Shown in pieces: positions 51,660-61,352 of a DNA stretch of 64,000 nucleotides; position 1 is the first letter of the stretch, and each line of letters begins with the position of its first letter. The stretch comes from an uncultured Burkholderiales bacterium (GTDB lineage Bacteria; Pseudomonadota; Gammaproteobacteria; Burkholderiales; Burkholderiaceae_C): contig CAMFGY010000010.1 of the NCBI GenBank assembly GCA_945952065.1, positions 1-64,000 of the forward strand, in the 5' to 3' direction. The notes beneath the pieces are model-generated. The model worked only from the letters and a program-made list of their open reading frames with translations. It did no database searches and was not told where the DNA came from. The position numbers and the translations under genes are program-made.

Positions 51660-51676
51660 CGCACCCGCCGGTCGCC

Positions 51677-52432
51677 TCAGCGTTTGGCGGCAGAAGCCGC
51701 GGCTGACTGACCAGCTGCGGCGATTTCCGCCGCGCTCGGGATCGGCAAAGCGACGGGCGGCTTTTTTCCTTGTGCTTGCGCCTCGCGTTGTGCCAAGCGC
51801 TGCTGAGCCTCGCGCTGCAACTCGGCTTGGCGGCGCTCAAAAGCCTGCTTTTGCGCCAAGCGCTTTTCGGCCTCTTGAGCCGCTCGCCGCTGCTTGGCCT
51901 GTTGAGCCTGCTCGATCTCTTGCGCGGAGGGTCGGGGTTTGGGCGTCGGCTGCTTGGGCGCCGAGGCCTGCTCAGCAGCTTGCGTCGCGCCCGCGCCTTG
52001 CCCCGGTTCTTGGGGGGCTTGCGGACCTTGCGCCGCCAAAAGCTCGGCGGTGCGGCGCTGCGCCTCCAGTCTTGCGGCCTCTTGCTCCCGCTCGGCCACG
52101 CGCTGTTGCTGCGCTTCAGCGCGGGCGCGCCGCTCTTGCTTGTCGATCTCTTGTTCGCGCTTGAGGATGGGCTTCAAAGCCAAGCTGCGCTCGGCTCGCA
52201 CACGGTTGAGGCAATCGTTGACGGCAAAGCGCTGCTCGCAAGCCAAGGCCTCGGCCTGAAAGCGCGCCTCCAATTCTGTGCGCTGCTGTCCCAAGCTTTG
52301 CAACTCGATTTGGCGAGCCTGTGCTGAGGCTTGTGCTGCGTCTTCGGCCCAAGTCCAGGGCGCGGCAAGACCCAAGCCGAGCAACCCAGCCACCATCGCC
52401 AAGTTGCGCACCCGATTGGCCTTAGAAATCAT
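51677..52432 (-). CDS. Secreted Ala/Gln/Glu-rich coiled-coil protein of unknown function
   Basis: Not recognised as a named family. A signal peptide covers residues 1-29 (cleavage near TWA). The mature part is strongly helical: a conserved-looking Cys pair in ACEQRFAVNDCL (Cys65, Cys74), then long coiled-coil runs of Arg/Glu/Gln/Ala interrupted by a Pro/Gln linker (about 135-168). AGGAGG lies six bases upstream of the ATG. It is probably periplasmic. It lies downstream of zapE with a 22-base gap and may share its transcript. Confidence 0.75.
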   Translation of the reverse strand: MISKANRVRNLAMVAGLLGLGLAAPWTWAEDAAQASAQARQIELQSLGQQRTELEARFQAEALACEQRFAVNDCLNRVRAERSLALKPILKREQEIDKQERRARAEAQQQRVAEREQEAARLEAQRRTAELLAAQGPQAPQEPGQGAGATQAAEQASAPKQPTPKPRPSAQEIEQAQQAKQRRAAQEAEKRLAQKQAFERRQAELQREAQQRLAQREAQAQGKKPPVALPIPSAAEIAAAGQSAAASAAKR

Positions 52433-52454
52433 GGGAGCCCTCCTGCACCGCCCA

Positions 52455-53564
52455 TCACGTGAGCGAAGTATCTACATCACGCCGCTCCAAGGCCAAATAC
52501 TCGCTGGACTGCATTTCCTGCAAGCGCGACACGGTGCGCGGGAACTCGTGTGCCAAGGGGCCTTCGGTGTAGAGCTGCTCGGGCGGCACCGCCGCTGAAA
52601 TGATCAGCTTGACGCGCCGGTCATACAAAACATCGACCAGCCAGGTAAAGCGCCGCGCCTCGCTGGCCAAACGCGGCGGCATCTCCGGCACATTGGACAG
52701 CAAGACGGTGTGGAACTGCGTGGCCAACTCCAGATAGTCATTTTGCGAACGTGGGCCGCCGCAAAGCGTGTTGAAGTCAAACCACACCACGCCACCGGCT
52801 CGGCGGCGCGCGCGGATTTCGCGCTTTTCGATGTGCAGCACCGGGCTTTCTTCGCGCGCCTCCGCCAAGGCCGTGAAGGCCTCGCTCATGGCTTGATCGG
52901 CGGCCTCACTCAGGGGCTGGTGGTACAGGGCCACATGGGCGAGGGTGCGACGCCGATAGTCAAAGCCGTTGTCCACATTGATGACTTCGAGCTTTTCCTT
53001 CAGCAACTCAATTGCCGGCAGGATGCGATCACGATGCAAGCCATTGGGATACAGGCCATCGGGTTCGAAGTTAGAGGTGGTGATGATGCTGACCCGGTTC
53101 TTGAACATGGCATCCAAGAGGCGGTGAAGAATCATCGCGTCGGTGACATCGGCCACATGGAATTCATCAAAGCAGATCAGGCGAAAACGCTTGGCCATGC
53201 GCTTGCCCAACTCTTCCAGCGGATCGGCAATGCCCTTCAAGTCTTGCAACTCGCGGTGCACTTCGCGCATGAATTCGTGGAAGTGCAAACGGGTCTTGCG
53301 CGTCAAAGGCACGGCCTGGAAAAAGCAATCCATCAAAAAGCTCTTGCCGCGCCCGACGCCACCGTACATATAGACGCCGCGCGGCAAAGGCGGGCGCACC
53401 AGCAGCTTGGTCACCGCATTGCTGCGCCGGGCCTTGTAGTCGGCCCATTCATCTTGGCAACGCTGCAAAGCGGCTACCGCGCGCAGCTGCGCGGGGTCGG
53501 CGGTATAGCCGCGCTCCGCCAGGGTCTGCTGGTACAACTCGGTTACTGAAGTCACTGCACTCAC
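52455..53564 (-). CDS. zapE: Cell division protein ZapE (AFG1-like ATPase)
   Basis: AAA-type ATPase that associates with FtsZ in E. coli under stress; orthologues of yeast Afg1. Walker A GGVGRGKS is at 68-75, FDEFHVADVTDA is the Walker B region, and RVSIITTSNFEPDGLY contains the sensor. The 369 residues start at GTG 53564; a TTG one codon earlier is equivalent. It follows lpdA of the odh operon, a conserved neighbour in this group. Confidence 0.93.
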   Translation of the reverse strand: MSAVTSVTELYQQTLAERGYTADPAQLRAVAALQRCQDEWADYKARRSNAVTKLLVRPPLPRGVYMYGGVGRGKSFLMDCFFQAVPLTRKTRLHFHEFMREVHRELQDLKGIADPLEELGKRMAKRFRLICFDEFHVADVTDAMILHRLLDAMFKNRVSIITTSNFEPDGLYPNGLHRDRILPAIELLKEKLEVINVDNGFDYRRRTLAHVALYHQPLSEAADQAMSEAFTALAEAREESPVLHIEKREIRARRRAGGVVWFDFNTLCGGPRSQNDYLELATQFHTVLLSNVPEMPPRLASEARRFTWLVDVLYDRRVKLIISAAVPPEQLYTEGPLAHEFPRTVSRLQEMQSSEYLALERRDVDTSLT

Positions 53565-53590
53565 CAACGCTTCTTGCTCAGTCTCAAATG

Positions 53591-53618
53591 AAAAAGGGCG
53601 ACCGAATCGCCGCCCTTT
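53591..53618 (-). terminator. Terminator of the odh operon
   Basis: AAAGGGCG/CGCCCTTT (53593-53600 with 53611-53618), 10-nt loop that can pair further, followed on the minus strand by extra T (five in all). It begins 26 bases after the lpdA stop and separates the odh operon from zapE. Confidence 0.75.
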
Positions 53619-53643
53619 CCTTCACTCAGGGCCGCTGGCCCGT

Positions 53644-55065
<1,422 letters not shown>

Positions 55066-55087
55066 CAAATGCTCCTGCGCCCACGCT

Positions 55088-55417
55088 TCAGTGGGCGAGC
55101 TTGAGGGTGATAACGCCACCGACGATCATGGCCACGCCCAGGAATCTCCCCAGCGTGGCGGCATCGCCAAAGAACATCACCCCGATCAAAAAAGTGCCGG
55201 CGCCGCCGATGCCCGTCCAGACGGCATAGGCCGTGCCGATGGGGATCTCACGCTGCGCCATCCAGAGTAGCCAACCACTCAAACCCATGGACGCTACGGC
55301 TGCCACGATGCCGCTGATCCGGTACTCCGCTTGCTGAGACAGCTTGAAGCCCAGAGGCCAGCCGATCTCGCAGACACCGGCCAGCAGCAAGTAGACCCAG
55401 GCCATGGTTTGAGTCAT
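55088..55417 (-). CDS. sugE: Small multidrug resistance (SMR) transporter, Gdx/SugE-like
   Basis: Four membrane helices in 109 residues. The essential membrane Glu is Glu17 ([15 protein letters not shown]), and [11 protein letters not shown] (61-71) is the pattern of the guanidinium-exporter (Gdx/SugE) branch rather than the QacE branch. Gdx proteins form antiparallel dimers that swap guanidinium for protons. It sits 16 bases after odhB and 22 bases before lpdA on the same strand, so is transcribed within the odh operon; no leader long enough for a guanidine riboswitch is present. Confidence 0.8.
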   Translation of the reverse strand: MTQTMAWVYLLLAGVCEIGWPLGFKLSQQAEYRISGIVAAVASMGLSGWLLWMAQREIPIGTAYAVWTGIGGAGTFLIGVMFFGDAATLGRFLGVAMIVGGVITLKLAH

Positions 55418-55433
55418 TGCACCGTCGACAGGC

Positions 55434-56684
55434 TTAGATGTCGAACAGCAGGCGAGCCGGATCTTCCAGCGCTTCCTTCATGGTCACCAGACCCAGCACG
55501 GCTTCGCGGCCGTCGATGATGCGGTGGTCGTAAGACATGGCCAGATAGTTGATCGGGCGCACCACCACTTGGCCGTTCTCCACGACGGCGCGGTCCTTGG
55601 TCGCGTGCACGCCCAAGATGGCCGATTGCGGCGGGTTGATGATGGGGGTGGACAGCATGGAGCCGAAGGTGCCGCCGTTGGAGATCGAGAAGGTGCCGCC
55701 GGTCAGGTCGTCCAGCGAGATCTTGCCTTCCTTGGCCTTTTGGCCGAACTCGGCAATCTTCTTCTCAATATCGGCAAAGCTGAGTTGATCGGCATTGCGG
55801 ATGATGGGCACCACCAGACCGCGCGGCGAGCCCACGGCGATACCGATGTCGAAGTAGCCGTGGTAGACGATGTCATTGCCATCCACCGAGGCGTTCAGCA
55901 CCGGGTACTTCTTCAAAGCAGCCACGGCGGCCTTGACGAAGAAGCTCATGAAGCCCAGCTTGACGCCGTGTTCCTTCTCGAACTTTTCTTGGAACTTCTT
56001 GCGCATTTCCATCACCGGCGCCATGTTCACTTCGTTGAACGTGGTCAGGATGGCGTTCGTCGCTTGCGATTGCAGCAGACGCTCGGCCACGCGTGCGCGC
56101 AAGCGGGTCATGGGCACGCGCTGCTCGGGGCGGTCGCCCAAGTTTTGCGTCAGCGGGGCTGCCACAGCAGGCAGGGGCTTGGCCACGGACGGTGCTGCAG
56201 CCACGGCCACAGGCGCGGGCACAGCGGCAGGCTTGGCGCCGGCGGCCAAGGCGTCGCCCTTGGTCACGCGACCATCTTTGCCGGAGCCGGCAACGTCGGT
56301 GGCGGACAAGCCCTTCTCTGCCAGGATTTTGGCGGCGGCCGGCATGGCCACATCACCCTTGCTTGCAGCAGCCGAAGCAGCGGCTGCTGGTGCAGCGGCG
56401 GCGACCACGGCCTTGACTTCCAGCGGGCTGACCTGGGCCGTGCCTTCGGTGTCAATGCGGGCAATGACTTCTTCGCTGGCGACGCTCTCGCCGTCGTTCT
56501 TGATGATTTGAGCCATCACGCCTGCGCTGGGCGCCGGCACTTCCAACACGACCTTGTCGGTCTCGATTTCAACCAGGATCTCGTCCACTGCCACGGCTTG
56601 GCCGGGCTTTTTCTTCCAGGTCAGCAACGTGCCTTCGGACACAGATTCAGACAGCTGGGGAACTTTGACTTCGATGATTGCCAT
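55434..56684 (-). CDS. odhB: Dihydrolipoyllysine succinyltransferase (E2 of 2-oxoglutarate dehydrogenase)
   Basis: Core of the 2-oxoglutarate dehydrogenase complex of the TCA cycle. The lipoyl domain (1-78) has lipoylated Lys44 in ETDKVVLEV. After an Ala/Pro linker come the E3-binding domain (about 112-148), a second linker, and the catalytic domain with His387 and Asp391 in SYDHRIIDG. The 416 residues match. Confidence 0.97.
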   Translation of the reverse strand: MAIIEVKVPQLSESVSEGTLLTWKKKPGQAVAVDEILVEIETDKVVLEVPAPSAGVMAQIIKNDGESVASEEVIARIDTEGTAQVSPLEVKAVVAAAAPAAAASAAASKGDVAMPAAAKILAEKGLSATDVAGSGKDGRVTKGDALAAGAKPAAVPAPVAVAAAPSVAKPLPAVAAPLTQNLGDRPEQRVPMTRLRARVAERLLQSQATNAILTTFNEVNMAPVMEMRKKFQEKFEKEHGVKLGFMSFFVKAAVAALKKYPVLNASVDGNDIVYHGYFDIGIAVGSPRGLVVPIIRNADQLSFADIEKKIAEFGQKAKEGKISLDDLTGGTFSISNGGTFGSMLSTPIINPPQSAILGVHATKDRAVVENGQVVVRPINYLAMSYDHRIIDGREAVLGLVTMKEALEDPARLLFDI

Positions 56685-56757
56685 GATGTTCTAACTTTCT
56701 ACTTGTTCGGAGAGCTGATCGGGCGCAGGGCCTGACGATCAAACGACCGAGGACAAA

Positions 56758-56777
56758 GCGGCGCCTTGCAGCGCCGC
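56758..56777 (-). terminator. Hairpin between odhA and odhB
   Basis: GCGGCGC/GCGCCGC (56758-56764 with 56771-56777), 6-nt loop, beginning eight bases after the odhA stop on the minus strand and followed by TTTG. It may stabilise the odhA 3' end or attenuate readthrough into odhB (100-base gap). Confidence 0.45.
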
Positions 56778-56784
56778 CCTGTCT

Positions 56785-59649
56785 TTACTTGGTGAGGATG
56801 AAGCCCTTGAGCTTGCCGAAGGCCTGATCCAACAGCGACTTCTGTTGCTCTTGGTGCAGGTGTGCGTAACCGCAGGCCGGCGAGGCCGAGGCGGGACGCC
56901 CCGCATAGCCCAGCTTCTGACCGTCGAGCATGTTCTCGTGCACATAGTGCTGGACGAAGAACCATGCGCCTTGGTTTTGCGGCTCGTCCTGGCACCACAC
57001 CAGCTCGGTCGCACCGGGATACTTCTTGATCTCGGCAGCAAAAGCCTTGTGCGGGAAGGGGTAGAGCTGCTCGACCCGGATGATGGCCACATCGGCGGCC
57101 TTCTTTTCCTCGCGCTTGCGCACCAAGTCGTAGTAGACCTTGCCCGAGCAAACGATCACGCGCTTGACCTTGTCAGCGCTGATCGAGGCGTCCTGCTCAC
57201 CAATGACCGTGCGGAACTCACCTTTGGTGAATTCAGCCAGGACGGACGTGGCATCCTTGGCACGCAGCAGGCTCTTCGGCGTCATGATCACCAAAGGCTT
57301 GCGGAACATGCGCAGCATCTGGCGACGCAAGACGTGGAAGATCTGGCTGGCCGTGGTCGGCTGCACGATCTGCATATTGTTGTCAGCCGCCAGCTGCATG
57401 AAGCGCTCCAGGCGAGCCGAGCTGTGCTCAGGGCCCTGGCCTTCATAGCCGTGCGGCAACATCATCACCAAGCCGTTGGAACGGCCCCACTTCACTTCGC
57501 CGGAGGCGATGAACTGGTCGATCACGACCTGGGCGCCGTTGGCGAAGTCACCGAACTGCGCTTCCCAGATGGTCAGCGTATTCGGCTCGGCAGCGGCATA
57601 GCCGTACTCAAAGCCCAGCACGGCTTCTTCACTGAGGATGGAGTCGATCACCACGAACGGCGCCTGACCTTCCGCCACGTTTTGCAGCGGGATGTAAGCG
57701 CCCTCGTCCCAGTTGGTGCGATTCTGGTCGTGAATGACAGCATGACGGTGGGTGAAGGTGCCACGGCCTGCGTCTTCGCCCGACAGGCGGATCGGGTAGC
57801 CGCTGGCCACCAGCGAGGCGAAGGCCATGCTCTCGCCCATGCCCCAGTCCACATTGATCTCACCACGACCCATGGCCGCGCGATCCGCGTAGAGCTTTTG
57901 CACCAGATTGTGGGCGACCAAGTCCTTGGGCAGCGTGGTCAGCTTGTCAGCCAGACGCTTCCATTCCGAAACCGGCAGCGCGGTGTCGCAGCTGTCGGTC
58001 CACTTCTTGCCAAGGAACGGCGACCAGTCGGTGGCGTACTTGCTCTTGAAGTTGGTCAGCACCGGGTCCACGGTGTGGCGGCCTTCGTCCATGGCGGCAC
58101 GGTAGGCCTTGACCATTTCATCAGCACCGGCCGCATCGACCACGTTCTGCGCGGCCAGCTTGTCGGCATAGACCTTGCGGGTGCCGGGGTGGGCCGCGAT
58201 TTTCTTGTACATCAGCGGCTGAGTCAGCGAGGGGGTGTCCTGCTCGTTGTGGCCCAGCTTGCGATAGCAGACGATGTCCAGCACCACATCCTTGTGGAAC
58301 TCGGCGCGGTAGTCCATGGCCAGTTGCATGGCCCACACCACCGCTTCCGGATCGTCACCGTTCACATGCAGCACCGGAGCTTCGATCATCTTGACGACAT
58401 CGGAGCAATAGGTGGTGGAGCGCAGATCGCGCGGGTCGCTGGTGGTGAAACCGATCTGGTTGTTGATGACGATGTGGACGGTGCCGCCCGTGCCGTAGCC
58501 ACGGGTCTGGGCCATGCACAGGGTTTCTTGCACCACGCCCTGGCCGCCAAAGGCCGCATCACCGTGCACCAGCACGGGCAGGACCTGGCTGCCGTTCTTG
58601 TCGCCGCGGCGCTCTTGACGCGCACGCACGCTGCCCTCAACCACCGGGTTGACGATTTCCAGGTGCGAGGGGTTGAAGGACAGCGACAGGTGAACCGGGC
58701 CGCCCTTGGTGCTCACATCAGAGCTGAAGCCCTGGTGGTACTTCACGTCGCCGGCCGGCAGGTCTTCAGCGGCCTTGTGCTCGAACTCGGCGAACAAGTC
58801 AGCCGGCATCTTGCCCAAGGTATTGACCAGCACATTCAGACGGCCACGGTGGGCCATGCCGATGACGATTTCTTGCACGCCACGCTGGCCGGCGCGCTGG
58901 ATCAGTTCGTCCATGGCCGCGATGAAGCTCTCGCCACCTTCCAGCGAGAAACGCTTCTGGCCGACGTACTTGGTGTGCAGATAGCGCTCCAGGCCTTCGG
59001 CAGCGGTCAGGCGCTCCAGGATGTGGCGCTTTTCTTCGGCGGTGAAAGTGGGCTTGCCACGGGCCTTTTCCAGGCGCTCTTGCCACCAGCGCTTTTCGCC
59101 GGGGTCGGTGCAGTGCATGAATTCGGAGCCGACCGAGCTGCAATAGGTCTCGCGCAAGGCCTGCACGATTTGACGCAAGCTCATGGTCTCGCCACCAAAA
59201 TAGGTGTTGGAGGCCGAGAAGCTGATGTCCATATCGGACTCGCTCAGGTCATAAAAGGCCGGATCGAGTTCGGGAATCTTGGGGCGCTCGGAGCGCTTGA
59301 GTGGGTCGAGTTCGGCCCAGCGGTTGCCCAGGAAGCGATAGGCCGCGATCAGGCTTTGCACATGCACTTGCTTGTGCGCGACGGCCAGATCGGCGCTGGA
59401 GGCCTTGGTGGCGAAGGCATTGGCCTTGGCGCGCTGCGCGAAGGACTCGATCACCGGGGCATGGGGCACATCGCGGCCGTCACCACCATCGGTGGCTGGC
59501 ACGTGCTGGAGCGCATCGAAGTACGAACGCCAGTTATCGGGCACGGAGCCCGGGTTGTCGAGGTAGGCCTCGTACATCTCTTCGACATAAGGGGCATTGC
59601 CCCCGAACAGGTATGAATTCGACCTGTATTGCTGCATCATTTCGCTCAC
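56785..59649 (-). CDS. odhA: 2-oxoglutarate dehydrogenase E1 component
   Basis: Thiamine-diphosphate enzyme that decarboxylates 2-oxoglutarate and succinylates E2 lipoyl groups. The N-terminal SNSYLFGGNAPYVEEMYEAY is the E2-binding region. The ThDP site has GDAAFGGQGVVQE followed by NNQIGFTT, and the transketolase-like C-terminal half follows. The 954 residues match. The start is GTG 59649 with GGGG five bases upstream; ATGs at 59640 and 59637 are alternatives. First gene of the odh operon. Confidence 0.97.
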   Translation of the reverse strand: MSEMMQQYRSNSYLFGGNAPYVEEMYEAYLDNPGSVPDNWRSYFDALQHVPATDGGDGRDVPHAPVIESFAQRAKANAFATKASSADLAVAHKQVHVQSLIAAYRFLGNRWAELDPLKRSERPKIPELDPAFYDLSESDMDISFSASNTYFGGETMSLRQIVQALRETYCSSVGSEFMHCTDPGEKRWWQERLEKARGKPTFTAEEKRHILERLTAAEGLERYLHTKYVGQKRFSLEGGESFIAAMDELIQRAGQRGVQEIVIGMAHRGRLNVLVNTLGKMPADLFAEFEHKAAEDLPAGDVKYHQGFSSDVSTKGGPVHLSLSFNPSHLEIVNPVVEGSVRARQERRGDKNGSQVLPVLVHGDAAFGGQGVVQETLCMAQTRGYGTGGTVHIVINNQIGFTTSDPRDLRSTTYCSDVVKMIEAPVLHVNGDDPEAVVWAMQLAMDYRAEFHKDVVLDIVCYRKLGHNEQDTPSLTQPLMYKKIAAHPGTRKVYADKLAAQNVVDAAGADEMVKAYRAAMDEGRHTVDPVLTNFKSKYATDWSPFLGKKWTDSCDTALPVSEWKRLADKLTTLPKDLVAHNLVQKLYADRAAMGRGEINVDWGMGESMAFASLVASGYPIRLSGEDAGRGTFTHRHAVIHDQNRTNWDEGAYIPLQNVAEGQAPFVVIDSILSEEAVLGFEYGYAAAEPNTLTIWEAQFGDFANGAQVVIDQFIASGEVKWGRSNGLVMMLPHGYEGQGPEHSSARLERFMQLAADNNMQIVQPTTASQIFHVLRRQMLRMFRKPLVIMTPKSLLRAKDATSVLAEFTKGEFRTVIGEQDASISADKVKRVIVCSGKVYYDLVRKREEKKAADVAIIRVEQLYPFPHKAFAAEIKKYPGATELVWCQDEPQNQGAWFFVQHYVHENMLDGQKLGYAGRPASASPACGYAHLHQEQQKSLLDQAFGKLKGFILTK

Positions 59650-59959
59650 CTCTCACCCCGGCTTCCAGGGAATTGGCTGGTTGATAAACCTTCCGCGTTA
59701 CGGCTCGACCGGTTGGCGGATTGCGACCCGCCTTCGCTGTTGCCAGCAAAGGGGACGGGAAGGACCCAAAGTCTCCAAAGGGTCGACTTTATCACCCTTG
59801 CCCATTTCGCCAAGCCCGCAGACCACCGAGCATTTCGGTCAGCCTGCACAAAAACTGAGACTTATCACCCCTTTTTTTGCTGCATGCGCAGCCCGTAAAA
59901 CGCGGGGGCAAGGTCAACACATTCCGCTGGAGCGCGGCGCAAGCCCAGATGGCAAACGT
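59650..59959. other. Non-coding divergent gap before odhA
   Basis: A gap of about 400 bases separates odhA from the plus-strand oxygenase gene. Open frames run through it but give no family-like protein. It must carry the odhA promoter; a GTGATAAAG stretch (minus strand, near 59787) is AT-rich, but I cannot pair it with a -35 box. A run of seven T lies at about 59872. Confidence 0.4.
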
Positions 59960-59988
59960 TTGCGAACTCGTCCCGCATCCCCTAGACT
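59960..59988 (+). promoter_or_regulatory. Promoter of the 2OG oxygenase gene
   Basis: TTGCGA (59960-59965), 17-bp spacer, TAGACT (59983-59988), giving a leader of about 58 bases before the ATG at 60054. Confidence 0.55.
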
Positions 59989-60053
59989 CGCGCTTGAACG
60001 CCAAGCCCCGCGATTGAATGGCTTGGCGTTGGGACAAACAGGAGATCCCACCC

Positions 60054-60896
60054 ATGCAAGTTCGCGTCGTCGACTATTTGGCCGCAGATGCCGCCGAGCA
60101 ATTCACCCGCTCTTTGCACGAAACCGGCTTCGGCGTGCTGGTGAACCATCCGATTCAGCAAGCGCTGGTCGAAAAAATCTACGCTGATTGGCTGGCCTTC
60201 TTCAACACCGAAGACAAGCACCAGTTCGCTTTTTCCAAAGAAACGCAGGACGGCTATTTCTCCACCGAGATTTCTGAAACCGCCAAGGGCGCCGCGCTGA
60301 AAGACATCAAGGAGTACTTCCATTACTACCCCTGGGGCCGCGTCCCGGCGTCCTTGGAAGCCGATGCCCAGGCCTACTTTCAGCAGGCCAATGCCCTGGC
60401 TCAGCAACTCTTGGGTTGGGTGGAGCAATACACCCCGGCCGAAATTGCTCAGCACTACCGCGAGCCGCTGTCGAACATGATCAAAGACAGCCGCCAGACC
60501 CTGCTGCGCGTCTTGCGCTACCCTCCGCTGACCGGCAAGGAGCCAGCCGGCTCCCTGCGCGCCGCCGCGCATGGCGACATCAATCTGCTCACCATCCTGC
60601 CGGCCGCCAATGAGCCGGGCCTGCAAGTGCAAGACATGAACGGGCAATGGATCGATGTGCCCTGCGACTTTGGCATGTTGATCATCAATATTGGCGACAT
60701 GCTGCAAGAGGCCTCGCATGGCTATTACCCCTCGACCCAGCACCGCGTGGTCAACCCCAGTGGCGAAGGCGCCAAGCGCAGCCGGATTTCGCTGCCGCTG
60801 TTCCTGCACCCGCGCAATGAGGTGGTGCTTTCAGATCGCTACACCGCGCACGACTATTTGCAAGAACGCTTGCGCGAGTTGGGCGTCAAGAACTGA
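60054..60896 (+). CDS. Fe(II)/2-oxoglutarate-dependent oxygenase, isopenicillin-N-synthase-like family
   Basis: A cupin-fold oxygenase of 280 residues. The iron triad is His173-x-Asp175 (AAHGDINLLT) and His230 (TQHRVVNP), with the co-substrate-binding RIS (244-246) after it. The N-terminal domain has GFGVLVNH, typical of the plant-like DIOX_N domain. AGGAG lies nine bases before the ATG. Substrate is unknown. The gene lies 31 bases upstream of a cysteine-rich protein gene on the same strand. Confidence 0.9.
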   Translation: MQVRVVDYLAADAAEQFTRSLHETGFGVLVNHPIQQALVEKIYADWLAFFNTEDKHQFAFSKETQDGYFSTEISETAKGAALKDIKEYFHYYPWGRVPASLEADAQAYFQQANALAQQLLGWVEQYTPAEIAQHYREPLSNMIKDSRQTLLRVLRYPPLTGKEPAGSLRAAAHGDINLLTILPAANEPGLQVQDMNGQWIDVPCDFGMLIINIGDMLQEASHGYYPSTQHRVVNPSGEGAKRSRISLPLFLHPRNEVVLSDRYTAHDYLQERLRELGVKN

Positions 60897-60926
60897 AGCA
60901 CAGGCGCAGGCGGCTACATTGCAGCC

Positions 60927-61301
60927 ATGTCTGAGCGGCCCGAGCGCATCATCCACATCCACCCCGAGGCCCCGGCCAAGCCGGCCGAAGGCCTGCCCTG
61001 CAATGGCTGCGGCATCTGCTGCTTGAGCGAACCTTGCCCGGTCGGGGTCTTGGTGAGCCGCAAGCGACATGGCAACTGCCACGCCTTGCAATGGTCAGCG
61101 GCGCAAGAGCGTTATGTCTGCGGGATGTTGATCGCCCCTTTGCGCCAACTGGGCTGGCGCCACACGGGCGTCGTCAGCCGGGCCTTGTCCGGCCTGCTCG
61201 CCACAGCGTGCCGCCGCTGGATCGCGGCGGGCTTGGGGTGCGATTCCAGCCTGAACGTCGAGCGCCCGGATGACTCCGGGCAAGCCACTAGATCGCTTTG
61301 A
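60927..61301 (+). CDS. Cysteine-rich YkgJ-like protein
   Basis: A 124-residue protein with nine cysteines: CNGCGICC (25-32), then Cys37, Cys51, Cys65, Cys95 and Cys105. The CxxCxxCC start resembles the YkgJ/CxxCxxCC family, thought to bind zinc or an iron-sulphur cluster. No signal peptide or membrane segment is visible. It begins 30 bases after the oxygenase and is probably in its operon. Family membership is moderately sure; function is unknown. Confidence 0.7.
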   Translation: MSERPERIIHIHPEAPAKPAEGLPCNGCGICCLSEPCPVGVLVSRKRHGNCHALQWSAAQERYVCGMLIAPLRQLGWRHTGVVSRALSGLLATACRRWIAAGLGCDSSLNVERPDDSGQATRSL

Positions 61302-61352
61302 TTCTGCAGGGGCTAGCATCTTCGCCACTTGACCACACTGCAAGGGATGAAG

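Noticed and set aside
56845-59616. Plus-strand open frame of over 900 codons opposite odhA
   Set aside because: Leu/His/Val-rich reverse reading of odhA; no recognisable motif.
59597-60187. Plus-strand open frame covering the odhA-oxygenase gap
   Set aside because: Overlaps both real genes, and the oxygenase has its own promoter, ribosome site and conserved N-terminus at 60054.
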